From positions 1-30,302 of the forward strand of contig JBDRZZ010000019.1 in NCBI GenBank assembly GCA_039804165.1: a stretch of 30,302 bases of DNA, in the 5' to 3' direction. Below are positions 7,940-15,368 of this stretch, in pieces. A model generated the notes under the pieces. That model saw only the letters and a program-made list of their open reading frames with translations, was not told where the DNA came from and searched no databases. The position numbers were made by a program, and so were the translations under genes. This DNA is from a candidate division WOR-3 bacterium. GTDB lineage: Bacteria > Hydrothermota > UBA3072. Every line of letters begins with the position of its first letter. Position 1 is the first letter of the stretch.

Positions 7940-9288
7940 AAGAAATAGAAGAATTCAAATTAGAAGATGAAACAAAAGATGAATTAGATATAAAACCAAA
8001 AGATATTGTTAGGGAGTTAGATAGATATATAATAGGACAAGACGAGGCAAAAAAAGCTGTAGCAATTGCTATTAGAAATCGATGGAGAAGGCAAAAAGTT
8101 GAAGAGTCTATGAGGAAAGAAATATATCCAAATAACATAATAATGATTGGACCAACAGGTGTGGGTAAAACTGAAATCGCAAGACGCTTATCCCTTATAA
8201 TAAAGGCTCCATTTATAAAAACAGAAGCTACGAAATTTACTGAGATTGGTTATGTGGGAAGAGATGTGGAATCAATGGTGAGAAGTCTAATGGATGTAGC
8301 AGTCAAGATGGTTCAATCAAAGAAAAGAGAAGAGGTTTGGGAAAAAGCTTCAAAACTTGCAGAAGAAAAACTTTTGGACTTACTTGTCCCTTCCAGTGAT
8401 GAATCTATGAAAGAAACAAGAGAAAAAATGAGAATCAGATTAAGAAATGGAGAATTTGAAGATAGAAAAGTAGAATTAGATCTTAAAAAACAAGATTTAC
8501 CTTTCATTGAAATTCTTGGAGCTGTTGGTCCTGAACAATTCACTGTAGGAATTCAAGACGCCTTCTCTACTCTAATGCCTAAATCAACCAAGAAAAAATT
8601 CGTAACTGTTAGAGAAGCAAGGGAAATATTTATAAAAGAAGAGGCTGATAAACTTATAGATAGAGACGAAGTTATCGAAGAAAGCAGAAGAAAAGTAGAA
8701 AACTTAGGCATAATATTTATTGATGAGATAGACAAAATTATAGGTTCTGACTCTAAGGTTGGACCTGATGTTTCTCGTCAAGGAGTTCAACGAGATCTCC
8801 TCCCTCTTGTAGAAGGAACAACTGTTAACACTAAATATGGACCTGTAAATACAGATCACATTCTATTTATTTCTGCTGGGGCTTTTTCTTCCTCCTCACC
8901 TTCAGATCTTATTCCAGAATTACAGGGTAGATTTCCTATTAGAGTTGAATTTAAAGACCTTACAAAGGAAGACTTTAGAAGAATTCTTATTGAACCTGAG
9001 AACTCTTTAGTGAAACAATACAAAGCTTTGTTTAAAGCTGAAGGATATGAACTTGAATTTACCGAAGGAGCTCTCACTTTAATTGCAGAATACTCAAAAA
9101 GAGCAAATGAAATTAGTGAAAATATTGGTGCAAGAAGGCTCCAAACTGTTATGAATCTTTTACTGGAGGACTTTCTCTTTGAAATACCTGATCTACCGCA
9201 AAAGAAAATTATAATAGATGAAGATTATGTCAGAAAAGAGTTAGAAAAGATCGTAAGTGACGAAAAACTAAGCAGATACATTTTATAA
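7936..9288 (+). CDS. hslU: HslU ATPase subunit of the HslUV protease
   Basis: AAA+ unfoldase that feeds substrates to HslV. N-terminal 'PKDIVRELDRYIIGQDEAKKAVAIAI' is the family hallmark. Walker A 'GPTGVGKTE' starts at residue 72, and the pore loop 'GYVGRD' follows. A charged, helical I-domain occupies about residues 110-240. Walker B is 'GIIFIDEIDKI'. Sensor and arginine-finger regions include 'GRFPIRVEF' and 'ENIGARRLQTVMNLLLED'. The last residues 'KLSRYIL' are the conserved tail that docks between HslV subunits and activates it. At 450 residues it is full length. It overlaps hslV by 4 nt and is followed after 1 nt by the VanZ-like gene. Confidence 0.96.
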   Translation: MKEIEEFKLEDETKDELDIKPKDIVRELDRYIIGQDEAKKAVAIAIRNRWRRQKVEESMRKEIYPNNIIMIGPTGVGKTEIARRLSLIIKAPFIKTEATKFTEIGYVGRDVESMVRSLMDVAVKMVQSKKREEVWEKASKLAEEKLLDLLVPSSDESMKETREKMRIRLRNGEFEDRKVELDLKKQDLPFIEILGAVGPEQFTVGIQDAFSTLMPKSTKKKFVTVREAREIFIKEEADKLIDRDEVIEESRRKVENLGIIFIDEIDKIIGSDSKVGPDVSRQGVQRDLLPLVEGTTVNTKYGPVNTDHILFISAGAFSSSSPSDLIPELQGRFPIRVEFKDLTKEDFRRILIEPENSLVKQYKALFKAEGYELEFTEGALTLIAEYSKRANEISENIGARRLQTVMNLLLEDFLFEIPDLPQKKIIIDEDYVRKELEKIVSDEKLSRYIL

Positions 9289-9289
9289 A

Positions 9290-9595
9290 ATGAAAAAAAT
9301 CCCTTTTTTAATCTGGCTCTTGGTTATTATTACAGTTACTTCTTTACCACAAAAAACATTTCTTCCTTCTAATAGAGGTTTGGACAAAGTTTTTCATTTT
9401 TTTCTTTACTCTACTCTCACTCTCTTTTTCTTTTTAGGTTTTGATAAAAAGAGTTGGAAATATTTAATATTCATTGTGATTTTCGCTGGAATAGATGAAA
9501 TTCACCAATATTTAATTGGAAGTAGGACCCCAAGTTTTTATGATTTCCTCTCAAACTTCTCTGGAATAATCTTTACTTTTCTAACTCTCAAATGA
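9290..9595 (+). CDS. VanZ-like small membrane protein
   Basis: A 101-residue polytopic protein with about four hydrophobic segments: 'FLIWLLVIITVTSLP', 'VFHFFLYSTLTLFFFLGF', 'YLIFIVIFAG' and 'FLSNFSGIIFTFLTL'. The polar residues kept between them match the VanZ pattern: 'LDKVFHFFLY', then 'DEIHQYLIGSRTPSFYDFLSNFSG', where D-E-x-x-Q, R, D, N and G are the conserved positions. VanZ confers low-level teicoplanin resistance in enterococci, but most chromosomal homologues have no proven role. The gene sits 1 nt after hslU and 10 nt before hisS, so it is transcribed with housekeeping genes. Family assignment is good; function is unknown. Confidence 0.75.
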   Translation: MKKIPFLIWLLVIITVTSLPQKTFLPSNRGLDKVFHFFLYSTLTLFFFLGFDKKSWKYLIFIVIFAGIDEIHQYLIGSRTPSFYDFLSNFSGIIFTFLTLK

Positions 9596-9605
9596 GGAAA
9601 TAAAA

Positions 9606-10859
9606 ATGGGGTTGGATTTTATTTTTAAAAATGTGAAAGGAACAAGAGATATTTTACCTGAAGAAGTAATAAAGTGGAAGAAAGTTGAATCTGCTATAGA
9701 GAAAAAAATGAAAAGTTATAATTTCCAAGAAGTTAGATTACCAACATTCGAACTTACAGAACTTTTCAAGAAATCCACAGGAGAAACCACTGACATTGTA
9801 AAAAAAGAAATGTTTACTTTCGAAGATATGGGAGGCAGAAGCATTACTTTAAAACCAGAAGGCACTCCTTCAATTGTGAGAATGTTTATTCAACATGGGC
9901 TCTTTACAAAAGGAATGATTCAAAAATTTTATTACATTGAACGAATGTTTAGACAGGAAAGACCACAAAAAGGAAGATATCGTGAGTTTAACCAATTTGG
10001 GGCTGAAGTTATAGGATCTTCTTTTCCAGAAACTGATGTAGAATTAATAAAGAGTGCATTAGACATTTTTGAGGAATTAAACATTAAAGGAATTACTCTA
10101 AATATAAATTCAATTGGATGCCAAAGTTGTAGAAAAAATTTTTCTATTAAACTAAAAGAAAACTTAAGAAAAAAGTTAGAGAATCTTTGCGAAGATTGCA
10201 AAAGAAGATATTCAGAAAATCCTATTAGAATCCTAGATTGTAAAAAAGATAAAGATAAATTAATGAATGTCCCTGTCCCCATAGATTTCCTTTGTGAAGA
10301 ATGTAGGAATCACTTTGAGGAACTCAAAGAACTTCTTACAAAACTAAAAATTAATTTTATTATTAATACTCATCTGGTTAGAGGTCTTGATTATTACACA
10401 AAAACTGTATTTGAGTTTACTCATTCCAAACTTGGAGCACAAAATGAAGTGGGTGGAGGAGGAAGATATGATGGTCTTATTAAGTTTTTAGGAGGAAAAG
10501 ATATCCCTGCTTCAGGCTACGCGATTGGAATAGATAGACTAGTTCTACTTTTAAAAGATTCAGAAAAAGAGAGTAAATCAAACTTAGATGTATATTTAGT
10601 AACTTTTGATAAGGAGTCTAATATTTTGGCTTTGAAAGTTATGGATGAGTTAAGAAAAATTGGATTATCTTGTGATAAAGATCCTATGAATAGAAGTCCT
10701 AAAGCCCAGCTTAGAGAAGCTGATAGACAAAACGCCAAATGGGTTATTTTAATAGGAGAAGATGAACGAAAAAAGGGAGTTTTAAAGCTGAAGAATATGC
10801 AAAGTGGAAAACAGGAAGAAATTCCTTTAAATGAGATTATAAAGAGGCTTCAATGTTAA
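9606..10859 (+). CDS. hisS: Histidyl-tRNA synthetase
   Basis: Class II synthetase charging tRNA-His. Signatures in order are 'VKGTRDILPEE', motif 1 region 'FQEVRLPTFELTELF', 'KPEGTPSIVRMF', motif 2 'YIERMFRQERPQKGRYREFNQFG', histidine motif A 'GLDYYTKTVFEF', 'EVGGGGRYDGLI', and motif 3 'ASGYAIGIDRL'. The C-terminal alpha/beta anticodon domain begins near 'LDVYLVTFDKE'. The inserted domain between motif 2 and histidine A holds several cysteine pairs ('CQSC', 'CEDC', 'LDCK', 'CEEC'); this cysteine-rich insertion occurs in many bacterial HisRS and may bind a metal. Length (417) is typical. The stop overlaps the aspS start by 7 nt. Confidence 0.96.
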   Translation: MGLDFIFKNVKGTRDILPEEVIKWKKVESAIEKKMKSYNFQEVRLPTFELTELFKKSTGETTDIVKKEMFTFEDMGGRSITLKPEGTPSIVRMFIQHGLFTKGMIQKFYYIERMFRQERPQKGRYREFNQFGAEVIGSSFPETDVELIKSALDIFEELNIKGITLNINSIGCQSCRKNFSIKLKENLRKKLENLCEDCKRRYSENPIRILDCKKDKDKLMNVPVPIDFLCEECRNHFEELKELLTKLKINFIINTHLVRGLDYYTKTVFEFTHSKLGAQNEVGGGGRYDGLIKFLGGKDIPASGYAIGIDRLVLLLKDSEKESKSNLDVYLVTFDKESNILALKVMDELRKIGLSCDKDPMNRSPKAQLREADRQNAKWVILIGEDERKKGVLKLKNMQSGKQEEIPLNEIIKRLQC

Positions 10860-12565
10860 GAGATGTAAATTGTGGTGAATTAAGAGCAAAAGATGCAGGT
10901 AGAATTGTAAAAATTGCAGGATGGGTTAGAAAAATAAGAGACCATGGAGAAATAATCTTTGTGGATCTCTGGGATAGATACGGTATAACTCAAATTGTAT
11001 TTTCAAGCGAAAAGCTACCTATTCAAGAAGTAAAAAGAATCTCCTTAGAATGGGTGATTTTGGTGCAAGGAGAAGTTAGAAAAAGACCTAAGGACATGAT
11101 TAATAAAAATATAGAAACAGGAGAAATAGAAGTTTACGCTTCAAATTTTGAGGTTTTAAATCCATCTGAAGTTCCTCCATTTGTGGTTCAAGAGGAGATC
11201 CAAGCAGAAAAAGAGTTAAGATTTAAATATAGATATCTTGACCTAAGAAGAAAAAAAGCTATTAGCAATTTTATCTTACGACATAAGTTAATGCAGATCG
11301 CAAGGGAAGTTTTTAATAAAAAAAATTTCATCGAAGTGGAAACCCCAATCCTTGCAACACCAACTCCTGAAGGTGCTCGGGACTTCCTTGTCCCATCCAG
11401 ATTACAAAAAGGAAAATTCTATTCTCTTGCTCAATCTCCACAACTATATAAACAAATCCTTATGGTTGCAGGATTTGATAGATATTACCAAATTTCAAAA
11501 TGCTTTAGAGATGAAGATATGAGAGGAGATCGGCAGCTGGAATTCACTCAAATAGATTTTGAAATCTCCTTCGCTGAAAGAGAAGATATTTTGAAAATTG
11601 TAGAAGAATTAATCTCTGCTTTCTTTAAAGAAAGTTTAAAAGAAGAACTATCTACCCCATTCCCTAGACTCACTTATAGAGAAGCGTTAAATAAATATGG
11701 GACTGATAAGCCAGATTTAAGGAATCCTCTTTTAATAGTTGACTATTCTAAAGAAGCCAAAAGTGGAGAGTTTGGCATTTTTAATAAGGCAAAACAAATA
11801 AAAGGAATAAAAACAAAATCCTTATTCACTCGTAGCGAAATAAGTTATTTTGAAAAAATAACAAAAGAAGCTGGAGCTAAAGGTCTTTTGTTTTTAATCA
11901 ATGAAGGTGGAAATTACAAAGGTCCTTTTGCAAAATACTTCAAAAATCTTGAGATTTTTAAATTGGAGAAAGGCGAAACACTTTTTCTTTTAGCTGGAGA
12001 AAGTGAAAAGGAAGTCCTTATACCTCTCGGAACTTTAAGAATTAAACTTGGAGAGGAGTTGTCTATTATCAAAAAAACTTGGAGCCCTTTATGGGTAACG
12101 GACTTCCCAATGTTTGAATGGGATGAACAAAATAAAACTTGGACTCCTTCTCATCACATCTTTACAGAACCGTTAAATCCAGAAGATTTAGAAAAGGATC
12201 CTGAAAAATTGATTGGGAATCAGTATGATCTTGTTCTTAATGGAATAGAATTAGGCTCAGGTAGCATTAGAGCGCATAAAATAGAAACCCAATTAAAACT
12301 ATTAAAAGTTCTTGGGATGAGCGAAGAGGAAGCATGGAAAAAATTTGGTTTTTTACTTAAAGCTCTTTCTCTCGGAGCCCCTCCCCATGGTGGTTTTGCT
12401 TTAGGTTTTGATAGAATATGTATGCTTCTCGCAAAAGAAGAATCAATAACAGACGTAATTGCTTTTCCTAAAACATTAAGTGGACTTGGACTTATGGAAA
12501 GTTCTCCGGGTAAAGTTACTGAGGAAGAACTAAAAGAATTAAATATAACAATAAAAGAACAATGA
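10853..12565 (+). CDS. aspS: Aspartyl-tRNA synthetase, bacterial type (possibly non-discriminating)
   Basis: Class IIb synthetase. An N-terminal OB-fold anticodon domain ('IVKIAGWVRKIRDHGEIIF') is followed by catalytic motif 1 ('FIEVETPILATPTPEGARDFLVP'), flipping loop 'QSPQLYKQILM', motif 2 'CFRDEDMRGDRQLEFTQID', a GAD insertion typical of bacterial AspRS, and motif 3 'GGFALGFDRICMLL'. At 570 residues it is slightly shorter than E. coli AspRS (590). Residue H31 in 'IRDHGE' corresponds by direct count to H31 of the Pseudomonas aeruginosa enzyme, which charges both tRNA-Asp and tRNA-Asn; E. coli has Leu there. The enzyme may therefore be non-discriminating, needing GatCAB. Overlaps: 7 nt with hisS and 4 nt (ATGA) with def. 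Confidence 0.95.
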   Translation: MLRDVNCGELRAKDAGRIVKIAGWVRKIRDHGEIIFVDLWDRYGITQIVFSSEKLPIQEVKRISLEWVILVQGEVRKRPKDMINKNIETGEIEVYASNFEVLNPSEVPPFVVQEEIQAEKELRFKYRYLDLRRKKAISNFILRHKLMQIAREVFNKKNFIEVETPILATPTPEGARDFLVPSRLQKGKFYSLAQSPQLYKQILMVAGFDRYYQISKCFRDEDMRGDRQLEFTQIDFEISFAEREDILKIVEELISAFFKESLKEELSTPFPRLTYREALNKYGTDKPDLRNPLLIVDYSKEAKSGEFGIFNKAKQIKGIKTKSLFTRSEISYFEKITKEAGAKGLLFLINEGGNYKGPFAKYFKNLEIFKLEKGETLFLLAGESEKEVLIPLGTLRIKLGEELSIIKKTWSPLWVTDFPMFEWDEQNKTWTPSHHIFTEPLNPEDLEKDPEKLIGNQYDLVLNGIELGSGSIRAHKIETQLKLLKVLGMSEEEAWKKFGFLLKALSLGAPPHGGFALGFDRICMLLAKEESITDVIAFPKTLSGLGLMESSPGKVTEEELKELNITIKEQ

Positions 12566-13050
12566 GTAGAATAAGAATTTATCCAGATTTAATTTTAAAA
12601 GAAAAAGCAAAAGAAGTTAAGGATTTTTCAAACATTCATTATCTTATAGAAGAGATGATTAAGGTTATGGAAGAAGAAAAAGGTATAGGACTTGCCGCCA
12701 ATCAAATAGGAGTTGCAAGTCAAGTTCTTGTAGGAAAACAAGATAAAAACGAAAAACCAATAATAATTATAAATCCAACAATTATAGAGGCAAGCGGAGA
12801 GGACTTAATGGCAGAAGGTTGTCTATCTATACCCGGAGTATCTGTCGAAATCTCAAGAGCTCAGATTGTTTTGGTAAGAGGATTTAATGAAGATGGAAAA
12901 GAAATTGAATTTAGAGGAGAAGGTCTCGTAGCAAGAATGCTTCAACACGAAATAGAACACTTAAATGGCATCTTAATTGTAGACCATCTTCCAAGAAAAG
13001 AATTTTTAAAGTTTCAGATGGAATATGGGAAAAAAAAGGAGGAAAGATGA
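12562..13050 (+). CDS. def: Peptide deformylase
   Basis: Removes the formyl group from the N-terminal methionine of new proteins, using a ferrous ion or other metal. All three family motifs are present: motif 1 'GIGLAANQIGV', motif 2 'EGCLSIPG' with the metal-binding cysteine, and motif 3 'QHEIEHLNG' with the HExxH metal site. At 162 residues it is normal for a type 1 deformylase. The usual partner fmt (methionyl-tRNA formyltransferase) is absent from this window. It overlaps aspS by ATGA and argF by ATGA, so it lies in the middle of a coupled translation series. Confidence 0.96.
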   Translation: MSRIRIYPDLILKEKAKEVKDFSNIHYLIEEMIKVMEEEKGIGLAANQIGVASQVLVGKQDKNEKPIIIINPTIIEASGEDLMAEGCLSIPGVSVEISRAQIVLVRGFNEDGKEIEFRGEGLVARMLQHEIEHLNGILIVDHLPRKEFLKFQMEYGKKKEER

Positions 13051-13976
13051 AGAAGGATTTTATCTCTATTAGAGATATAAACGAGCAGGAATTTTTAAAT
13101 ATAATAAAAGAAACTGATACCCTAAAAAAAGAGAAGAAAAAAATAATTGAAAAATCTCCTTTAAAAGGGAAGGTATTAGCTATGATTTTTGAAAAGCCTT
13201 CTCTTAGAACTAGAGTGACTTTTGAAGTTGGAATTTACGAACTTGGCGGAACTGCAATATATCTTTCTCCTCAAGATATAGGAATTGATAAAAGAGAAAC
13301 TGTTGAAGATATTGGACAAAATCTCTCAAGGTGGGTTTCAGGAATAATGGCAAGAACTTTCGCTCACTCCACTGTAGAAAGACTCGCTAAAGCCTCCAGA
13401 GTTCCTGTAATAAATGGACTATCCGATTTAGAACATCCCTGTCAAATTATCGCAGATTTCTATACAATTTATGAAAAGAAAGGAGATCTCCGAAAAATAA
13501 AATTAGCATTTATTGGAGATGGAAATAATGTCTGCAATTCAATGCTTTTAGCAGCCGGCCTTATGGGGGTGGATTTCAGAGTAGCCCATCCAAAGGGATA
13601 TGAACCTAATGAAGAAATCTTAAAAAAAGCAAAGGAATTATCTACAAAATCTAACGGTTCTATTATTCTTACTAATAATCCAAAAGATGCCGCGGAAGGA
13701 GCAGATGTAATATACACTGATGTTTGGACATCAATGGGTTTCGAAAGTGAAGCTAAGAAAAGGAGAAAAGCCTTCGCTTCTTTTCAGGTAAATAAAGAAA
13801 TTGTTGCTTGCGCAAAAAAAGATTTTATTTTTATGCATTGTCTACCTGCTAAAAGAGGTGAAGAAGTAACTCCAGATGTAATAGATGGCCCAAATTCTAT
13901 AGTCTTTGATCAAGCTGAAAATCGCCTTTATGCCCAACAAGCTTTGCTAATAAAATTATTAGGAAATTCTAAATAA
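13047..13976 (+). CDS. argF: Ornithine carbamoyltransferase
   Basis: Transfers the carbamoyl group of carbamoyl phosphate to ornithine, making citrulline for arginine synthesis. The carbamoyl-phosphate site 'FEKPSLRTRVTFE' has the S-x-R-T-R motif. 'HPCQIIADF' is the second phosphate/substrate loop, and 'FMHCLPAKRGEEV' is the ornithine-side signature with the catalytic Cys ('HCLP'). 'AFIGDGNNVCNSML' separates ornithine from aspartate carbamoyltransferases. At 309 residues it is full length and compatible with the anabolic enzyme. A strong ribosome site (AAAGGAGG) sits just before its ATG inside def. No other arginine gene is in the window. It ends the tightly packed run that began at 4378. Confidence 0.95.
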   Translation: MKKDFISIRDINEQEFLNIIKETDTLKKEKKKIIEKSPLKGKVLAMIFEKPSLRTRVTFEVGIYELGGTAIYLSPQDIGIDKRETVEDIGQNLSRWVSGIMARTFAHSTVERLAKASRVPVINGLSDLEHPCQIIADFYTIYEKKGDLRKIKLAFIGDGNNVCNSMLLAAGLMGVDFRVAHPKGYEPNEEILKKAKELSTKSNGSIILTNNPKDAAEGADVIYTDVWTSMGFESEAKKRRKAFASFQVNKEIVACAKKDFIFMHCLPAKRGEEVTPDVIDGPNSIVFDQAENRLYAQQALLIKLLGNSK

Positions 13977-13994
13977 GATTAAAAAACAACACGC

Positions 13995-14022
13995 TTGACA
14001 GAAAAAGATATTATTGTAATAT
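13995..14022 (+). promoter_or_regulatory. Candidate promoter of the lipoprotein-mazG-propeller genes
   Basis: TTGACA (13995-14000) is followed after 16 nt by TAATAT (14017-14022). It lies in the only sizeable gap (77 nt) of the plus-strand run, between argF and the lipoprotein gene. The predicted start point leaves a leader of about 25 nt that contains AAGGAG (14036-14041). Confidence 0.5.
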
Positions 14023-14053
14023 TCTCTCTAACAAGAAGGAGAAAAGAAAAAAT

Positions 14054-14635
14054 ATGAAATTTTTTAAATACTTACTTCTCCTATCTTTACTTTTTTCTTT
14101 TGAGGTCATAAGTTGTAGAAAAAATACTCAAAAAGAAGAAAGCTTTACTTTCATTGAGAAAGAAGAATTTAAAGACCTCTTACTAAACGAAAAAGAAGTT
14201 AAATCTTTTATTAAAGCTTTCCCTGTGGCAAAAAGGATTATGAAAGAGAAAGAAGAGTCTCTTGAAGATCTGTTCAGTAATAAAACTATTCTTCTAAAAA
14301 TTTCTAATTTAGAAAAAAACCTCCTGAAAGAACTTGACAAAGCTCTAAGAAAATATGGATTTACTGGTGAAAGTTTCTTCAAAACCTCTTATAAAATATT
14401 AGGATGTTTCACTTATATGCAGATAGAAGAAAGCCAAAAAGAAAATATAAAAAATATGGAAAAACTGCTTGATAATCCTAATATTTCTAAAAGACAAAAA
14501 GCAGAGATAGAAAAAGACCTTAAAGAGCTAAAAGGACTAGAAGAGACAGATGAAATGAAAGCTCATAAAGAAAACTGGAAAATTTTGGGAAAATATAAAG
14601 AAGAAATTTCTAAACTTTTTTCCTCAGCAAGTTAA
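14054..14635 (+). CDS. Predicted lipoprotein of unknown function
   Basis: A 193-residue protein I do not recognise. The N-terminus is a lipoprotein signal: a short basic start, the hydrophobic stretch 'YLLLLSLLFSF' and a lipobox 'VISC' with C21 as the lipid-modified residue. The rest is highly charged (many Lys and Glu), predicted almost entirely alpha-helical and possibly coiled coil, for example around 'LEKNLLKELDKALRKYG' and 'ISKRQKAEIEKDLKELKG'. It contains a second cysteine in 'ILGCFTYMQ'. Such helical lipoproteins usually sit on the periplasmic face of a membrane. It has its own promoter and ribosome site (AAGGAG) and is followed 19 nt later by mazG. Confidence 0.65.
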   Translation: MKFFKYLLLLSLLFSFEVISCRKNTQKEESFTFIEKEEFKDLLLNEKEVKSFIKAFPVAKRIMKEKEESLEDLFSNKTILLKISNLEKNLLKELDKALRKYGFTGESFFKTSYKILGCFTYMQIEESQKENIKNMEKLLDNPNISKRQKAEIEKDLKELKGLEETDEMKAHKENWKILGKYKEEISKLFSSAS

Positions 14636-14654
14636 TTTCTTTACTTTTAATCCT

Positions 14655-15368
14655 ATGGATAAATTTTTAGATTTAGTAAGAATTTTAAGAAAAAAATGCC
14701 CTTGGGATAGAGAACAGACTTTAGAAAGTTTAATCCCTCAACTCATAGAAGAAACCTACGAACTTAACTCTGAAGTATCTAAAAAAGACATAGAAAAAAT
14801 TATTGAAGAATATGGAGATATCCTTCTGACAGTCCTTATGATGGGTGTTATTTTGGAAGAAAAAGGGATCAGCCTTAAAAAAATCTTAAAAAGAGTTTCT
14901 AAGAAAATGATTGAACGGCATCCCCATGTTTTTGGAAATGAAAAAGCAACTTCTTCAGAGGAAGTCCTTGAAAAATGGGAAAAAATAAAAGCAAAAGCTT
15001 GGAAAATTGGGAGAGGATTACCAGCTCTTCTTCGTTCAGCTAAAATTCAGAAAAGAGCTTCAAGAAAAGGGTTTGACTGGGAAAATATTCAAGGTGTGTT
15101 TGAAAAAATAGAAGAAGAACTAACAGAACTTAAAAACTCAAAAGACAAAGAAGAAAAAATAGAAGAATTGGGTGACATACTTTTCGCAGTCGCACATCTT
15201 GGAAATTTTCTAAATATTAACCCAGAAATCGCCTTACAAAGAGCGAATGATAAATTTGAAAAACGCTTTTACAAACTTGAGAAATTATTAAAAAATAGGA
15301 AAATAAAAGAGCTTTCCCAAGAAGACCTCGAAACAATCTGGGAAAAAGTTAAAAATAACAGTGATTAA
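14655..15368 (+). CDS. mazG: Nucleoside triphosphate pyrophosphohydrolase MazG
   Basis: Hydrolyses (d)NTPs to monophosphate and pyrophosphate, clearing non-canonical nucleotides. Two tandem MazG domains are visible. The first has 'LRKKCPWDREQTLESLIPQL', then 'EETYEL' and 'EEYGDILLTV', giving the E-x-x-E ... E-x-x-D magnesium site. The second has 'IEEELTELKNS' and 'EELGDILFAVAHLG'. 'RHPHVFG' and 'KWEKIKA' are the linking family motifs, and 'LPALLRSAKIQKRASRKGFDW' starts the second domain. At 237 residues it is slightly shorter than E. coli MazG (263). No clear ribosome site precedes the ATG at 14655. It is followed directly, with no spacer, by the propeller gene. Confidence 0.92.
   Translation: MDKFLDLVRILRKKCPWDREQTLESLIPQLIEETYELNSEVSKKDIEKIIEEYGDILLTVLMMGVILEEKGISLKKILKRVSKKMIERHPHVFGNEKATSSEEVLEKWEKIKAKAWKIGRGLPALLRSAKIQKRASRKGFDWENIQGVFEKIEEELTELKNSKDKEEKIEELGDILFAVAHLGNFLNINPEIALQRANDKFEKRFYKLEKLLKNRKIKELSQEDLETIWEKVKNNSD

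Noticed and set aside
7758-8138. Antisense open frame of about 126 codons over the hslV/hslU junction
   Set aside because: It lies opposite two clearly real genes, is leucine/serine-rich without a recognisable domain and has no ribosome site. It is a shadow frame.
9932-10282. Antisense open frame of about 116 codons inside hisS
   Set aside because: Fully opposite conserved hisS sequence; low-complexity translation and no initiation signal.
10120-10320. Cysteine-rich stretch inside hisS as a possible fused zinc domain
   Set aside because: Similar cysteine pairs occur in the insertion domain of many bacterial histidyl-tRNA synthetases, so this is not unusual.
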